Source: Candidatus Kuenenia stuttgartensis (GTDB taxonomy: Bacteria; Planctomycetota; Planctomycetia; Planctomycetales; Planctomycetaceae). From it: a DNA stretch of 55,238 nucleotides. A program made the translations under genes and the position numbers. The notes under the pieces were generated by a model, which searched no databases, was not told where the DNA came from, and was given only the letters and a program-made list of their open reading frames with translations. Every line of letters begins with the position of its first letter. Within the stretch, counting starts at the first letter, position 1. The stretch spans positions 1 through 55,238 of the forward strand of contig CAMAVB010000015.1 in NCBI GenBank assembly GCA_945861465.1, given 5' to 3'. Of the stretch, positions 47,963 to 55,238 are shown piece after piece.

Positions 47963-48111
47963 TAGTTCGACTGTCCCAGATTCACGACCAGGAGGAGGAA
48001 AATGCGTTGAAAAAGGTGTCTGGAACTTTGGAGGCATCAGAAAACTTCGCAAAAACCTGATGCCGGAGAGTTCCAGACACCTTTTTCAACCAATCTGGGA
48101 CAGTCGAATTA
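47963..48111. repeat. Nested inverted-repeat element within the oxidase operon
   Basis: Outer arms TAGTTCGACTGTCCCAGATT (47963-47982) and AATCTGGGACAGTCGAATTA (48092-48111) pair at 19 of 20. Inside, 48006-48027 and 48069-48090 are perfect 22-base inverted copies (left arm starts GTTGAAAAAGGTGTCTGG), extended by GCATCAG / CTGATGC. There is no coding frame. The look is that of a MITE. Confidence 0.85.
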
Positions 48112-48187
48112 GTTAGAGGGTTTGGTGCTTGTCTGTCTGTGCACTTTTTCGGAGCGTCGAAGGACGTCCGCCGTTGAATTCGGTACG

Positions 48188-49015
48188 TCAGTTCATTTTG
48201 CCGGGAAACAGGACGACCAGATCTTCTGTCTTAAGAGTGTTAACTGGGAAGGCCCAGATCTCGTCAGGATTGTTCTTCCGATGGGAGACCGCCCCGGTCT
48301 GCGGGTCAACGACGATCCGCTCAACGAATTCAAGTGCCTGGCCCGTTTTGTTTGGCAGAGTCGAAAACTGAATCTCCCAGTGTTTGGAGCCCCCAAGCAC
48401 GTAACCGTGTGAAACCTCGCAATCCAGGTATTCCAGAATCTGATCCCGGGAGGCATTAGTTTTCCTGATCAGGTCGGCCATCGAATTGGCCATCGGGAGA
48501 TCCTTTGGCCGATTTCGCGCATAGATAAATTCATCACCGTTCACTGATAGAATTTCATGAATGCGGGTGGTCCCGTCCGGGAGTTTGCGCAACACCTTCA
48601 CACCGAAGTACCAGCCGTCTCCGCTGGCCAGGTTCCACCAGTGCTCCATATAAGACGACTGGACGCCGTGCTCATACATGTTTCTCCCAGCCGCAATCTC
48701 GATCCTGCCAATGTCGATGGACCCGTCTGGCGGTTGATAGTCGATTTCGTGATGCCAGGTCGTGACGTCTCCTTCGACAGTCGTAAATCCCGAGAATCCC
48801 TCCTGGGCATAGAGCGTTCCCAACTCTGCGTCGGTCAATTCATGCAGAGGGCACGAATAATTCGGGCGGTCTTTGGGAATCCGACAGTCGCCGAACAGCG
48901 TGGGTGTCTGGATGTTTCGGACGTTGACCGATCGGTCCGGCTTACTTCCATTGGAAACGATGTAGAGACGCTCCCATGCCGCAATCAGCCATTCCGGAAC
49001 TGGTTCCTGAGTCAT
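48188..49015 (-). CDS. HRI1-like cytoplasmic protein
   Basis: 275 residues from the ATG at 49015, with AGGAGG nine bases upstream; an ATG at 49024 is too close to that site. No signal peptide. The sequence reads like the lipocalin-like HRI1 group: WERLYIVSNGSKPDRSVNVR, NIQTPTLFGDCRIPKDRP, YAQEGFSGFTTVEGDVTTWH, EIDYQPPDGSIDIGRIEI and MYEHGVQSSYMEHWW. The biochemical role of this group is unknown. It is the first gene of the minus-strand run leading to the cytochrome and giant oxidase, separated by the nested repeat, so co-transcription is uncertain. The family call is from motif memory. Confidence 0.65.
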   Translation of the reverse strand: MTQEPVPEWLIAAWERLYIVSNGSKPDRSVNVRNIQTPTLFGDCRIPKDRPNYSCPLHELTDAELGTLYAQEGFSGFTTVEGDVTTWHHEIDYQPPDGSIDIGRIEIAAGRNMYEHGVQSSYMEHWWNLASGDGWYFGVKVLRKLPDGTTRIHEILSVNGDEFIYARNRPKDLPMANSMADLIRKTNASRDQILEYLDCEVSHGYVLGGSKHWEIQFSTLPNKTGQALEFVERIVVDPQTGAVSHRKNNPDEIWAFPVNTLKTEDLVVLFPGKMN

Positions 49016-49251
49016 TCGAGTCATCCTCCTGGTGTATTCGGCTGAAGTTCAAGCTGTTGCCCACTAACAGCAGGCAATCACGCGGCACTCGAACCAGAAA
49101 TACAAAGGGAAGGGGTGACACCATTGCCGCCTCAGTCGTGTCCGACAGACTCGTATGATGGGGTTAAGCGACGAATTATGCAAGCAAGTCTTCCGGATAT
49201 CGTAAACGCAAATTGCGGATAACTTCCGCACGCCGCTAAACGAATCGGGGA

Positions 49252-50373
49252 CTACCGTGATTCAGAAATCAGATTCGCCTTCACAAAGTCCTCGTTGATT
49301 GTCACGCCCAGACCGGGGCCATCAGGTACCGTAATTCGTCCGTTGATTGCCTGGACTTTTTCGTGCGTCAGCTCGTGACGCAATGGGGAGTCATCCACAC
49401 AGTCTTCAAACAGGAACGCATCGCGACAGGTACTTAGCCAATGCAGGCTCGCAGCAGCGGTCAGCGGGCTTGTGTAACAGTGATTGCAAAGACGCGCGCC
49501 GATCTCTTCGACTCGATTGCGGATGTACGCTGCTTCGGTGAATCCGTTTCGAGATAAATCGACCTGATAAACATCCAGAGCCTGGCGATCAATGAACGGT
49601 CGAAAGGATTCCCGCCCGCATTCACCTTCACCGGACGCAATCGGAACCGGTGATCGCCCACGAAGCCAGACATAGCCTTCCACATCGTCTTCCCGAAGCG
49701 GTTCTTCCAGCCATCCGATGTTGAAGTCCTTGAATTTCTCCGCTCGCTGCAGCGCGGTGCGGGCATCCCAGATGCAGCCGGCATCAATCAGCAGCGTGGC
49801 ATCATCGCCAAGTCCCCTTCGTGCTCCGCGCACGAGGTCCAGATCAACAGCTTCGCTTTCACCCATGGGTTCCCAGCCGAATTTGACCGCCTGATATCCG
49901 GCCGCAATCCATCGTTGCCCGATGTCATGGGTTTCTTTGCCATCGCGTCCAAACAGAATTGAGGCATAGGCTTTGATCGAGGAATGTTGTTTTCCACCCA
50001 GCAGGCAGTGAATCGGCTGCTGAAAAAACTTGCCCTTCAGATCCCAGAGTGCCATATCCACTGCAGCCATCGCCGTAATGCCAACGCCCGTGCGTCCGAA
50101 GTACATCGTGCGGCGATACATCTTCTGCCACAGTCGTTCGGTCTCCAGTGGATTTTCACCCACCAGCAGCAGTCGCAGACCACACGCAATATTGTGACTG
50201 AACGGCGCGTCGATGATGGCTTTGACGACTTCCGGGGACGAATCGGCTTCGCCCACACCTTCCAGCCCGTTGTCTGTGCGGATTCGAACAATCACGGAGT
50301 CCTGACTGCTGGCCGTTTTGGCCTCGACAGACTTGACTCGGATAATCTGACAGACGACTTCGGTAATCTTCAT
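49252..50373 (-). CDS. Enolase-superfamily enzyme (mandelate racemase/muconate lactonizing group)
   Basis: 373 residues from the ATG at 50373; the longer frame to 50460 adds residues without conservation. Capping domain: NGLEGVGEADSSPEVVKAII. The barrel begins AMAAVDMALWDLKGKFF. The Lys in YQAVKFGWEPMG is the probable base. Mg ligands are Asp in LLIDAGCIWD, Glu in WLEEPLREDD and Glu in ASGEGECG. The late strand carries CNHCYTSPLTAAASLHWL with a His. It differs clearly from the enzyme at 23858-25015. Its operon partners are RidA-, DUF1501- and PSD1-family genes, a setting typical of planctomycete sugar breakdown. The substrate is unknown. Confidence 0.92.
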   Translation of the reverse strand: MKITEVVCQIIRVKSVEAKTASSQDSVIVRIRTDNGLEGVGEADSSPEVVKAIIDAPFSHNIACGLRLLLVGENPLETERLWQKMYRRTMYFGRTGVGITAMAAVDMALWDLKGKFFQQPIHCLLGGKQHSSIKAYASILFGRDGKETHDIGQRWIAAGYQAVKFGWEPMGESEAVDLDLVRGARRGLGDDATLLIDAGCIWDARTALQRAEKFKDFNIGWLEEPLREDDVEGYVWLRGRSPVPIASGEGECGRESFRPFIDRQALDVYQVDLSRNGFTEAAYIRNRVEEIGARLCNHCYTSPLTAAASLHWLSTCRDAFLFEDCVDDSPLRHELTHEKVQAINGRITVPDGPGLGVTINEDFVKANLISESR

Positions 50374-50481
50374 GAAATATGGTTTTCTAAGGGCGAAATG
50401 AAGGAAGTAGGGTGTGTGCAGCGGACCGAAACACACCAATGCTCGCTCCTGATCGAGCACAGTCTATGTCGAGTGACGTCT

Positions 50482-50868
50482 TCAATCCAGAACGGCGATG
50501 GCATCAATTTCGATATGGATGCACGCCATCGGAAAGCTGACGCCGACCAAAGTGTTCACAGGATAGTCATCGCCAAAAAACTCGTGATAGATTTCGATTT
50601 GTTCGCCTTCAAACGGATGCCACTTGTGCGGGTCAGCCACAAACATGGTGAGTTTGCAGATATCCGCAGGTTTTCCACCTTCCGCCCTGACCATTCTTGT
50701 GATGCGATCAAGCACCACGCGAAGCTGTTCCATCGGGCTGCCATCCTGTGCCGGTGATCCATTCGCTGTGCATCCTGAAATGAACAGCATGTTGCCGGCG
50801 CGAACTCCGCGACTGTAATGCGGACCCGACGGGTAAATGTCTTCAAACGCAATTCGTCTTTTTTCCAT
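50482..50868 (-). CDS. RidA/YjgF/UK114-family protein
   Basis: 128 residues with AGGAG seven bases before the ATG. Family motifs are MLFISGCTANGSPAQDGSP, QLRVVLDRITRMVRAEGGKP, DICKLTMFVADPHKW and SFPMACIHIEIDAIAVL. RidA proteins hydrolyse reactive enamine/imine intermediates. The catalytic Arg that normally follows the Pro in the P-x-R-x-x-V motif is absent: this protein reads YPVNTLVGV. It therefore likely belongs to a Rid subgroup without classical imine deaminase activity. It lies between the DUF1501 gene (9 bases) and the enolase-superfamily gene. Confidence 0.93.
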   Translation of the reverse strand: MEKRRIAFEDIYPSGPHYSRGVRAGNMLFISGCTANGSPAQDGSPMEQLRVVLDRITRMVRAEGGKPADICKLTMFVADPHKWHPFEGEQIEIYHEFFGDDYPVNTLVGVSFPMACIHIEIDAIAVLD

Positions 50869-50877
50869 GTGGCACTC

Positions 50878-52302
50878 CTAAATGAGGATCCTGTGAAGCA
50901 CTTCTCCGGCGACGTCAGTCAATCGATACCGACGACCGTTGTGGAAGTATGTCAGTTGCTTATGATCAATGCCAAGCAGATGCAGCATTGTGGCATGCAG
51001 GTCGTGAACGGAGACGCGGTCCGTAACAGCACGGAAGCCAATTTCATCGAGCTCACCATAACTGGTCCCCTTGCGAATTCCCGCACCCGTCATAAACATG
51101 CCGAACCCGTTTGGATTGTGATCGCGTCCGCCATTACCCTGCGAAACAGGCATGCGGCCAAACTCTCCTCCCCAGATCACGAGCGTGCTGTCGATCAGAC
51201 CGCTTTGCTTCAGGTCGGTCAGCAACGCATCGATCGGTTTGTCTGTGGCACGACAGTGTCCCTTGTGATTGCCGTTCAGATCGCTGTGGGCGTCCCATTC
51301 ACCGTCGCTGTAAACCTGGACGAAACGCACACCGCGTTCAACCAGTCGGCGAGCCATCAGGCACTTGGAACCAAACGAACGTGTGTCCTTTAGATCGACC
51401 CCGTACATTTCGCGCGTTGCAGCGGTTTCTGAACTGAAGTCCACGAGTTCCGTCGCCTCCATCTGCATGCGATACGCCAGTTCGAAGCTCTCAATTCGCC
51501 CCAATAATTCCGCTTCGCCCGGACGTTCTTCCATATGCCTGGCGTTCATCCTTGCGAGCAGGTCGAGCTGTCTGCGCTGATCGTCGCGCGTCACATCGGC
51601 AGGTCGATTGAGATTGATCACCGGCGTGCCTTCCGGCCGAAACAACGTGCCCTGAAATGTCGTGGGCAGGAATCCGGAACTCCAGTTCAGATTGCCGCCC
51701 TTGACTCCTTGGTTATTCCCCAACACGACAAAACCCGGCAGGCTGTCGTTTTCTGAACCCAGCCCGTATGTGACCCAGGCACCGGCGCTGGGGAATCCCG
51801 GACGAGGTATCCCCGTGTTGATCTGGTACAAAGCAGGGACATGGTCATTGGATTCACTGTAAAAAGATTTTACGAATGCGAAATCGTCCACATGCTTTGC
51901 GACATTCTGATAATGCTCACACATCCATGCTCCGGACTCCCCGTACTGTTTGAACGAAAATGGTGACTTCATCAACGGTCCGGGGTTGCCATTGAAGACA
52001 TCAATCTCAATCTTCTGACCATCGCGTTTGGTCAACTCCGGTTTGGGATCGAACATATCCACGGCGCTCGGCGCGCCTTCCATGAACAGCCAGATCACGG
52101 ATTTCGCCTTCGCCGGAAAATGCCCGTCATGGGGAGCCAGCGGGTTGCCTGATCCCGGCGACTCATCATTTGCCAGCAGATTGTTTTTGCCCAGCAGGTC
52201 TCCCAGCGCGAGCATTCCCAAGCCCGAGCCTGCCCTTGCCAGAAAGTCACGGCGGTTGATGCTGGACTGAAAACGTCCGCAATGTTGCAGGAGTGGGTTC
52301 AT
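50878..52302 (-). CDS. DUF1501 secreted protein (sulfatase-like fold)
   Basis: 474 residues with a twin-arginine leader (NRRDFLARAGSGLGMLALGD). DUF1501 landmarks are VIWLFMEGAPSAVDMFDPKP, SPFSFKQYGESGAWMCEHY, VKSFYSESNDHVPALYQINT, RRLVERGVRFVQVYSDGEWD, STLVIWGGEFGRMPVSQG and GRDHNPNGFGMFMTGAGI. It follows the PSD1 gene by 95 bases, the usual planctomycete pairing. The pair is thought to be exported together in polysaccharide-degrading settings, but the reaction is not established. Confidence 0.95.
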   Translation of the reverse strand: MNPLLQHCGRFQSSINRRDFLARAGSGLGMLALGDLLGKNNLLANDESPGSGNPLAPHDGHFPAKAKSVIWLFMEGAPSAVDMFDPKPELTKRDGQKIEIDVFNGNPGPLMKSPFSFKQYGESGAWMCEHYQNVAKHVDDFAFVKSFYSESNDHVPALYQINTGIPRPGFPSAGAWVTYGLGSENDSLPGFVVLGNNQGVKGGNLNWSSGFLPTTFQGTLFRPEGTPVINLNRPADVTRDDQRRQLDLLARMNARHMEERPGEAELLGRIESFELAYRMQMEATELVDFSSETAATREMYGVDLKDTRSFGSKCLMARRLVERGVRFVQVYSDGEWDAHSDLNGNHKGHCRATDKPIDALLTDLKQSGLIDSTLVIWGGEFGRMPVSQGNGGRDHNPNGFGMFMTGAGIRKGTSYGELDEIGFRAVTDRVSVHDLHATMLHLLGIDHKQLTYFHNGRRYRLTDVAGEVLHRILI

Positions 52303-52397
52303 GGATTTGTACTTTCAGTTCCGAATGCGGCAGAATCGTACGACAGGCTTCCAGCAGATCTTGCCGCTCACAAAAACCACGGTAATCAGACAGGCTC

Positions 52398-55238
52398 TTA
52401 ATCGATGTAAATGAATTCATTAAAAGAAAACAGCATCTGGCAAAAATCCGTCAGTGCCAGTGTCTTTGCCGCATCTTCCGAAAGCTGCCCGTCACGCTGC
52501 CGCCGAGCTGCGGATTGTTCAATCAGAAATGATCGCGCATCGGCCAGTTCCACTGTCGTGGGTTGACGGGCCAGGCCCAGTTGAAACGCCAGTCGAATCT
52601 GTGCGTCCACGTCGTTGCCCGCTTCCGCTGTGAGTCGCCGTGAAAACTCACTTGAACGCAAACGCACAAACGGGTCATTCAGCAGCGCCAGTGCCTGCGG
52701 CGCGACTGTTGTGTTGGTACGACGACCGCAGCTGACCTGTGCATCAGGAGCGTCGAAAGCCATCATCAGCGGGTACTGCACGACTCGCTTATGGAACATA
52801 TAAACCGATCGTCGTCTCGAAGCGGGCGAATCCTGCACATCACCTGGATACGGATCTTTGACGTTGCGGGCCTGCATCGCTTCGCCCGGGATCGGCGGCT
52901 TGAAGCTCGGCCCGAACATTTCCGGATTCAGTGAACCAGCCACGGCCAGCATCGAATCCCGGAACGCTTCTGATTCCAGCCGCTGCGGACGACGACGCCA
53001 CCACAGGTGATTATTCGGATCAATTGCGTGATTGGCCTCGTTCAGCGCTGTCCCCAGACGGTAAGTCGCACTGTTGAGGAGCAGTCGATGCACGTGCTTC
53101 AGGCTCCAGCCACTGCGGATCAACTCGCCGGTCAGCCATTCCAGCAGTTCAGGATGAGTCGGCCCATCGCCGCGCGTGCCAAAATCGCTGACCGTGTGAA
53201 CGATTCCGTCGCCAAAGTGATGTTGCCAGACACGATTGACCATGACGCGGGCCAGAAGGACTCCGGCTCCATGATCCGTGTCAGTAATCCAGCCAGCGAT
53301 CGCATGCCGCTGCTGCGTGCTGTCGTCGCGGAGTTTCGTTTCGCGAGCCGCATTCCAGTAATCGTCTGCTGTCCTGTCCCGCATCATCACTGTCAGGAAT
53401 CCCAGGCTAAGGCGTTCATTGCGTGCCATGAAATCGCCACGGTCAAAGAGCCAGGTTTCACGCGGCTCCGCGGCAAAGTCGGAAAATGCAAACGCCGTCG
53501 AAAGACTGGCGGGCTTTCGATCGACGATCGCTTTGACGCCTGTTTCAAGCTCCTTCCACCGCGACTGCTCGTCCGATGACAGGGCGGCGACGTACTCGCT
53601 GGCTTCGATCCGGAGATCCTTCTTAAACTTGTCGGACAGTTTCTTCGCTTCAGGATCATCGGGTTTGTCGAGCAGCAGATTTTTTTCTTCGTCGGAGATC
53701 GACAGTTTTGAAACTTTCTCGGCCAGCACGGCGCGTGCAATCGGTTTGCGAGCCTCCTTCAGCCAATCGTCACGTTTTTTTTCCGCCTCGTTGAACTCCT
53801 TTTGCCATGCATCCATCGCGTCACGGCTGGCCTTCACGATCGCTGGACCCGCGAGCGGCACATCCATGCGGTCGCCTCCGTTGAAAGCACACATCATCCG
53901 GTAATAGTCGCGAGTCGGAAGAGGATCGTACTTGTGGTCATGGCACCGAGCGCAGGCCAGTGTCAGTCCCAGAAACGCCTGAGCGGTCGTGGACACCATG
54001 TCGTCGAGTTCATTCGCACGATTGCGGAGTTTTTCTTCTTCCATCGGGACATTCAGCACGGTGCTGTTGCCCGCTACGATGAATCCTGTGGCGGCAATCG
54101 CCAGCGGGTTATCCGGAGCAATTTCATCACCGGCCAGTTGCCAACGAACAAACGTGTTGTACGGCAGATCTTCATTCAGCGCGCGAATGACGAACTCGCG
54201 GAATTGGAATGCATTGGGCCGATCAGCATCGCCTTCCTGGCCATTGCTGTCCGCGTACCGAGCCACATCCAGCCAGTGGCGTGCCCAGCGTTCACCGTAA
54301 TGCGGCGATGCCAGCAGTTGATCGACCAGAGCGGCAAAGGCTGAAGGCTGAAGTAGGAGGGCAGAAGGATCAAGCGTGATCCCCAGCAATTCTTCTTTCA
54401 GCATTCCTCCTTCATCCTTCAGACTCGGCGGCAAACCGATCACGTCAAAATAGACGCGCCGAATCAGAGATCGGGCGTCCGCCATTGTTGCCGGCGTCAG
54501 CCCTTTGACTTCCTGCGCATGTCGAATGAATTGATCGACTGGAGTGCGCACCCACGCCTTGTCCAAGACTTCGGGTACGGAAATGTTCTGCAGCGGGCGG
54601 AACGACCAATGATTTCGATCTTCGTCAGTGACCACCATCTCCATGCGGCCTGGCTTCGCCGATGTTGAATCCGCATCCGGCCAATCCGCGCCGGCATCGA
54701 TCCAGTGCTTGAGGAGATCGATCTGTGCGACCGTCAAAGGTTCGCCTTCGCCCTCAGGCGGCATGCGTTCGTTGTTATCAGATGAAGTGACCAGTTGCAC
54801 CAGGCGGCTTTCCGAGGAGTGCCCCGGCACGATCGCTGGTAATTCCGAATCGCCTCCCTTAAGTGCGGCCAGTTTTTCATCAAGTCGCAATCCTCCCTTT
54901 TGCTTTCCGGGCCCGTGACACTTCACACACTTTGCAATCAACAGTGGCTGAATGCTTTTGTGGTATTCAGACTCGCCCGCTGCTGTCTTCATGTCGGCAG
55001 TGCTTGTTGCGACGACAGATGAACCACGCGGCAAGACGGGGGATTGTCCCGCTGCGAAATTCTGCTCAACTTCGCTTCGGTTCAACGCTCGGTCGTAAAT
55101 AGCGATAAAATGGAACTGGCCCAGCCACGGGCGGTCTCGTGTGATTTCGTTGGCAAGCGACAACCGATGGCCCAACTCCCAGTTACTGAAGTCACCACCC
55201 ACCTGCTTGCTGGCAACCTGCTTGCCGTTGATGAAGAT
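52398..55238 (-). CDS. PSD1 cytochrome / DUF1549 / DUF1553 protein with LamG domain (5' end outside window)
   Basis: At least 945 residues; the frame runs through the right edge of the window, so the start is missing. The visible N-terminal part is the end of a LamG/concanavalin-like fold (FSNWELGHRLSLANEI, then FHFIAIYDRALNRSEVEQNF). A planctomycete cytochrome domain follows with CVKCHGPGKQKGGLRLD. DUF1549 shows TPVDQFIRHAQEVKGLTP, RRVYFDVIGLPPS and HWLDVARYADSNG, plus the heme-like CARCHDHKYDPLPTRDYY. DUF1553 shows RVMVNRVWQHHFGDGIVHT, LLNSATYRLG and GRRTNTTVAPQALALLNDPF. It heads the DUF1501-RidA-enolase operon. LamG suggests sugar binding. Confidence 0.95.
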   Translation of the reverse strand: MFINGKQVASKQVGGDFSNWELGHRLSLANEITRDRPWLGQFHFIAIYDRALNRSEVEQNFAAGQSPVLPRGSSVVATSTADMKTAAGESEYHKSIQPLLIAKCVKCHGPGKQKGGLRLDEKLAALKGGDSELPAIVPGHSSESRLVQLVTSSDNNERMPPEGEGEPLTVAQIDLLKHWIDAGADWPDADSTSAKPGRMEMVVTDEDRNHWSFRPLQNISVPEVLDKAWVRTPVDQFIRHAQEVKGLTPATMADARSLIRRVYFDVIGLPPSLKDEGGMLKEELLGITLDPSALLLQPSAFAALVDQLLASPHYGERWARHWLDVARYADSNGQEGDADRPNAFQFREFVIRALNEDLPYNTFVRWQLAGDEIAPDNPLAIAATGFIVAGNSTVLNVPMEEEKLRNRANELDDMVSTTAQAFLGLTLACARCHDHKYDPLPTRDYYRMMCAFNGGDRMDVPLAGPAIVKASRDAMDAWQKEFNEAEKKRDDWLKEARKPIARAVLAEKVSKLSISDEEKNLLLDKPDDPEAKKLSDKFKKDLRIEASEYVAALSSDEQSRWKELETGVKAIVDRKPASLSTAFAFSDFAAEPRETWLFDRGDFMARNERLSLGFLTVMMRDRTADDYWNAARETKLRDDSTQQRHAIAGWITDTDHGAGVLLARVMVNRVWQHHFGDGIVHTVSDFGTRGDGPTHPELLEWLTGELIRSGWSLKHVHRLLLNSATYRLGTALNEANHAIDPNNHLWWRRRPQRLESEAFRDSMLAVAGSLNPEMFGPSFKPPIPGEAMQARNVKDPYPGDVQDSPASRRRSVYMFHKRVVQYPLMMAFDAPDAQVSCGRRTNTTVAPQALALLNDPFVRLRSSEFSRRLTAEAGNDVDAQIRLAFQLGLARQPTTVELADARSFLIEQSAARRQRDGQLSEDAAKTLALTDFCQMLFSFNEFIYID

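Overview
The window is chromosomal DNA from a member of the Planctomycetes. The diagnostic genes are two DUF1501 proteins with twin-arginine-like leaders, a cytochrome/LamG/DUF1549/DUF1553 (PSD1) protein, secreted Cys/Gly-rich proteins of the kind seen in this phylum, a WD40-TPR-type C-terminus, and many short hairpin repeats between genes. Assignments rest on reading the sequence and on remembered family motifs; no search was run.

Layout. 1-3.8 kb: a TPR protein that looks like the tail of a WD40-TPR protein, a hypothetical gene, a tyrosine recombinase with a dif-like palindrome just upstream of its start, and tRNA-Ser(UGA) with its own terminator. 3.9-9.4 kb: a DegT-type aminotransferase, a membrane-anchored coiled-coil protein, a secreted glutathione peroxidase and a stand-alone heme-copper oxidase subunit III-like protein. 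9.9-16.3 kb: a sigma-54 activator without receiver domain, a DUF1501 protein and three secreted low-complexity proteins. 16.8-21.5 kb: both subunits of a type IIA topoisomerase, bracketed by two copies of one inverted repeat. 21.9-23.85 kb: an accessory cassette (DUF4261-like, DUF4160, DUF2442) that ends in a second, diverged copy of the 3' end of the topoisomerase B gene. 23.86-26.4 kb: an enolase-superfamily enzyme and an MFS transporter, probably for sugar-acid use.

26.6-49.0 kb is the most unusual part: an extracytoplasmic copper/heme redox locus. A minus-strand operon encodes an HRI1-like protein, a c-type cytochrome, a giant multicopper oxidase of about 2269 residues, a YVTN beta-propeller lipoprotein and a lipoprotein with two Sco copper-chaperone domains; the last three overlap by 4 bases. 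Beside it lie a cytochrome c fused to a periplasmic ligand-binding domain, on the other strand, and two copies of a two-gene module: a secreted protein with one C-terminal CXXCH heme site plus a large partner of unknown function. The oxidase resembles the very large MnxG/MofA-type multicopper oxidases linked to Mn(II) oxidation, so a metal-oxidising machine with dedicated copper loading and electron-transfer partners is the leading hypothesis. It is not proven from sequence.

49.2-55.2 kb: a minus-strand catabolic operon of PSD1 protein (cut by the window edge), DUF1501 protein, RidA-family protein and a second enolase-superfamily enzyme. No rRNA, CRISPR array or complete insertion sequence was seen.
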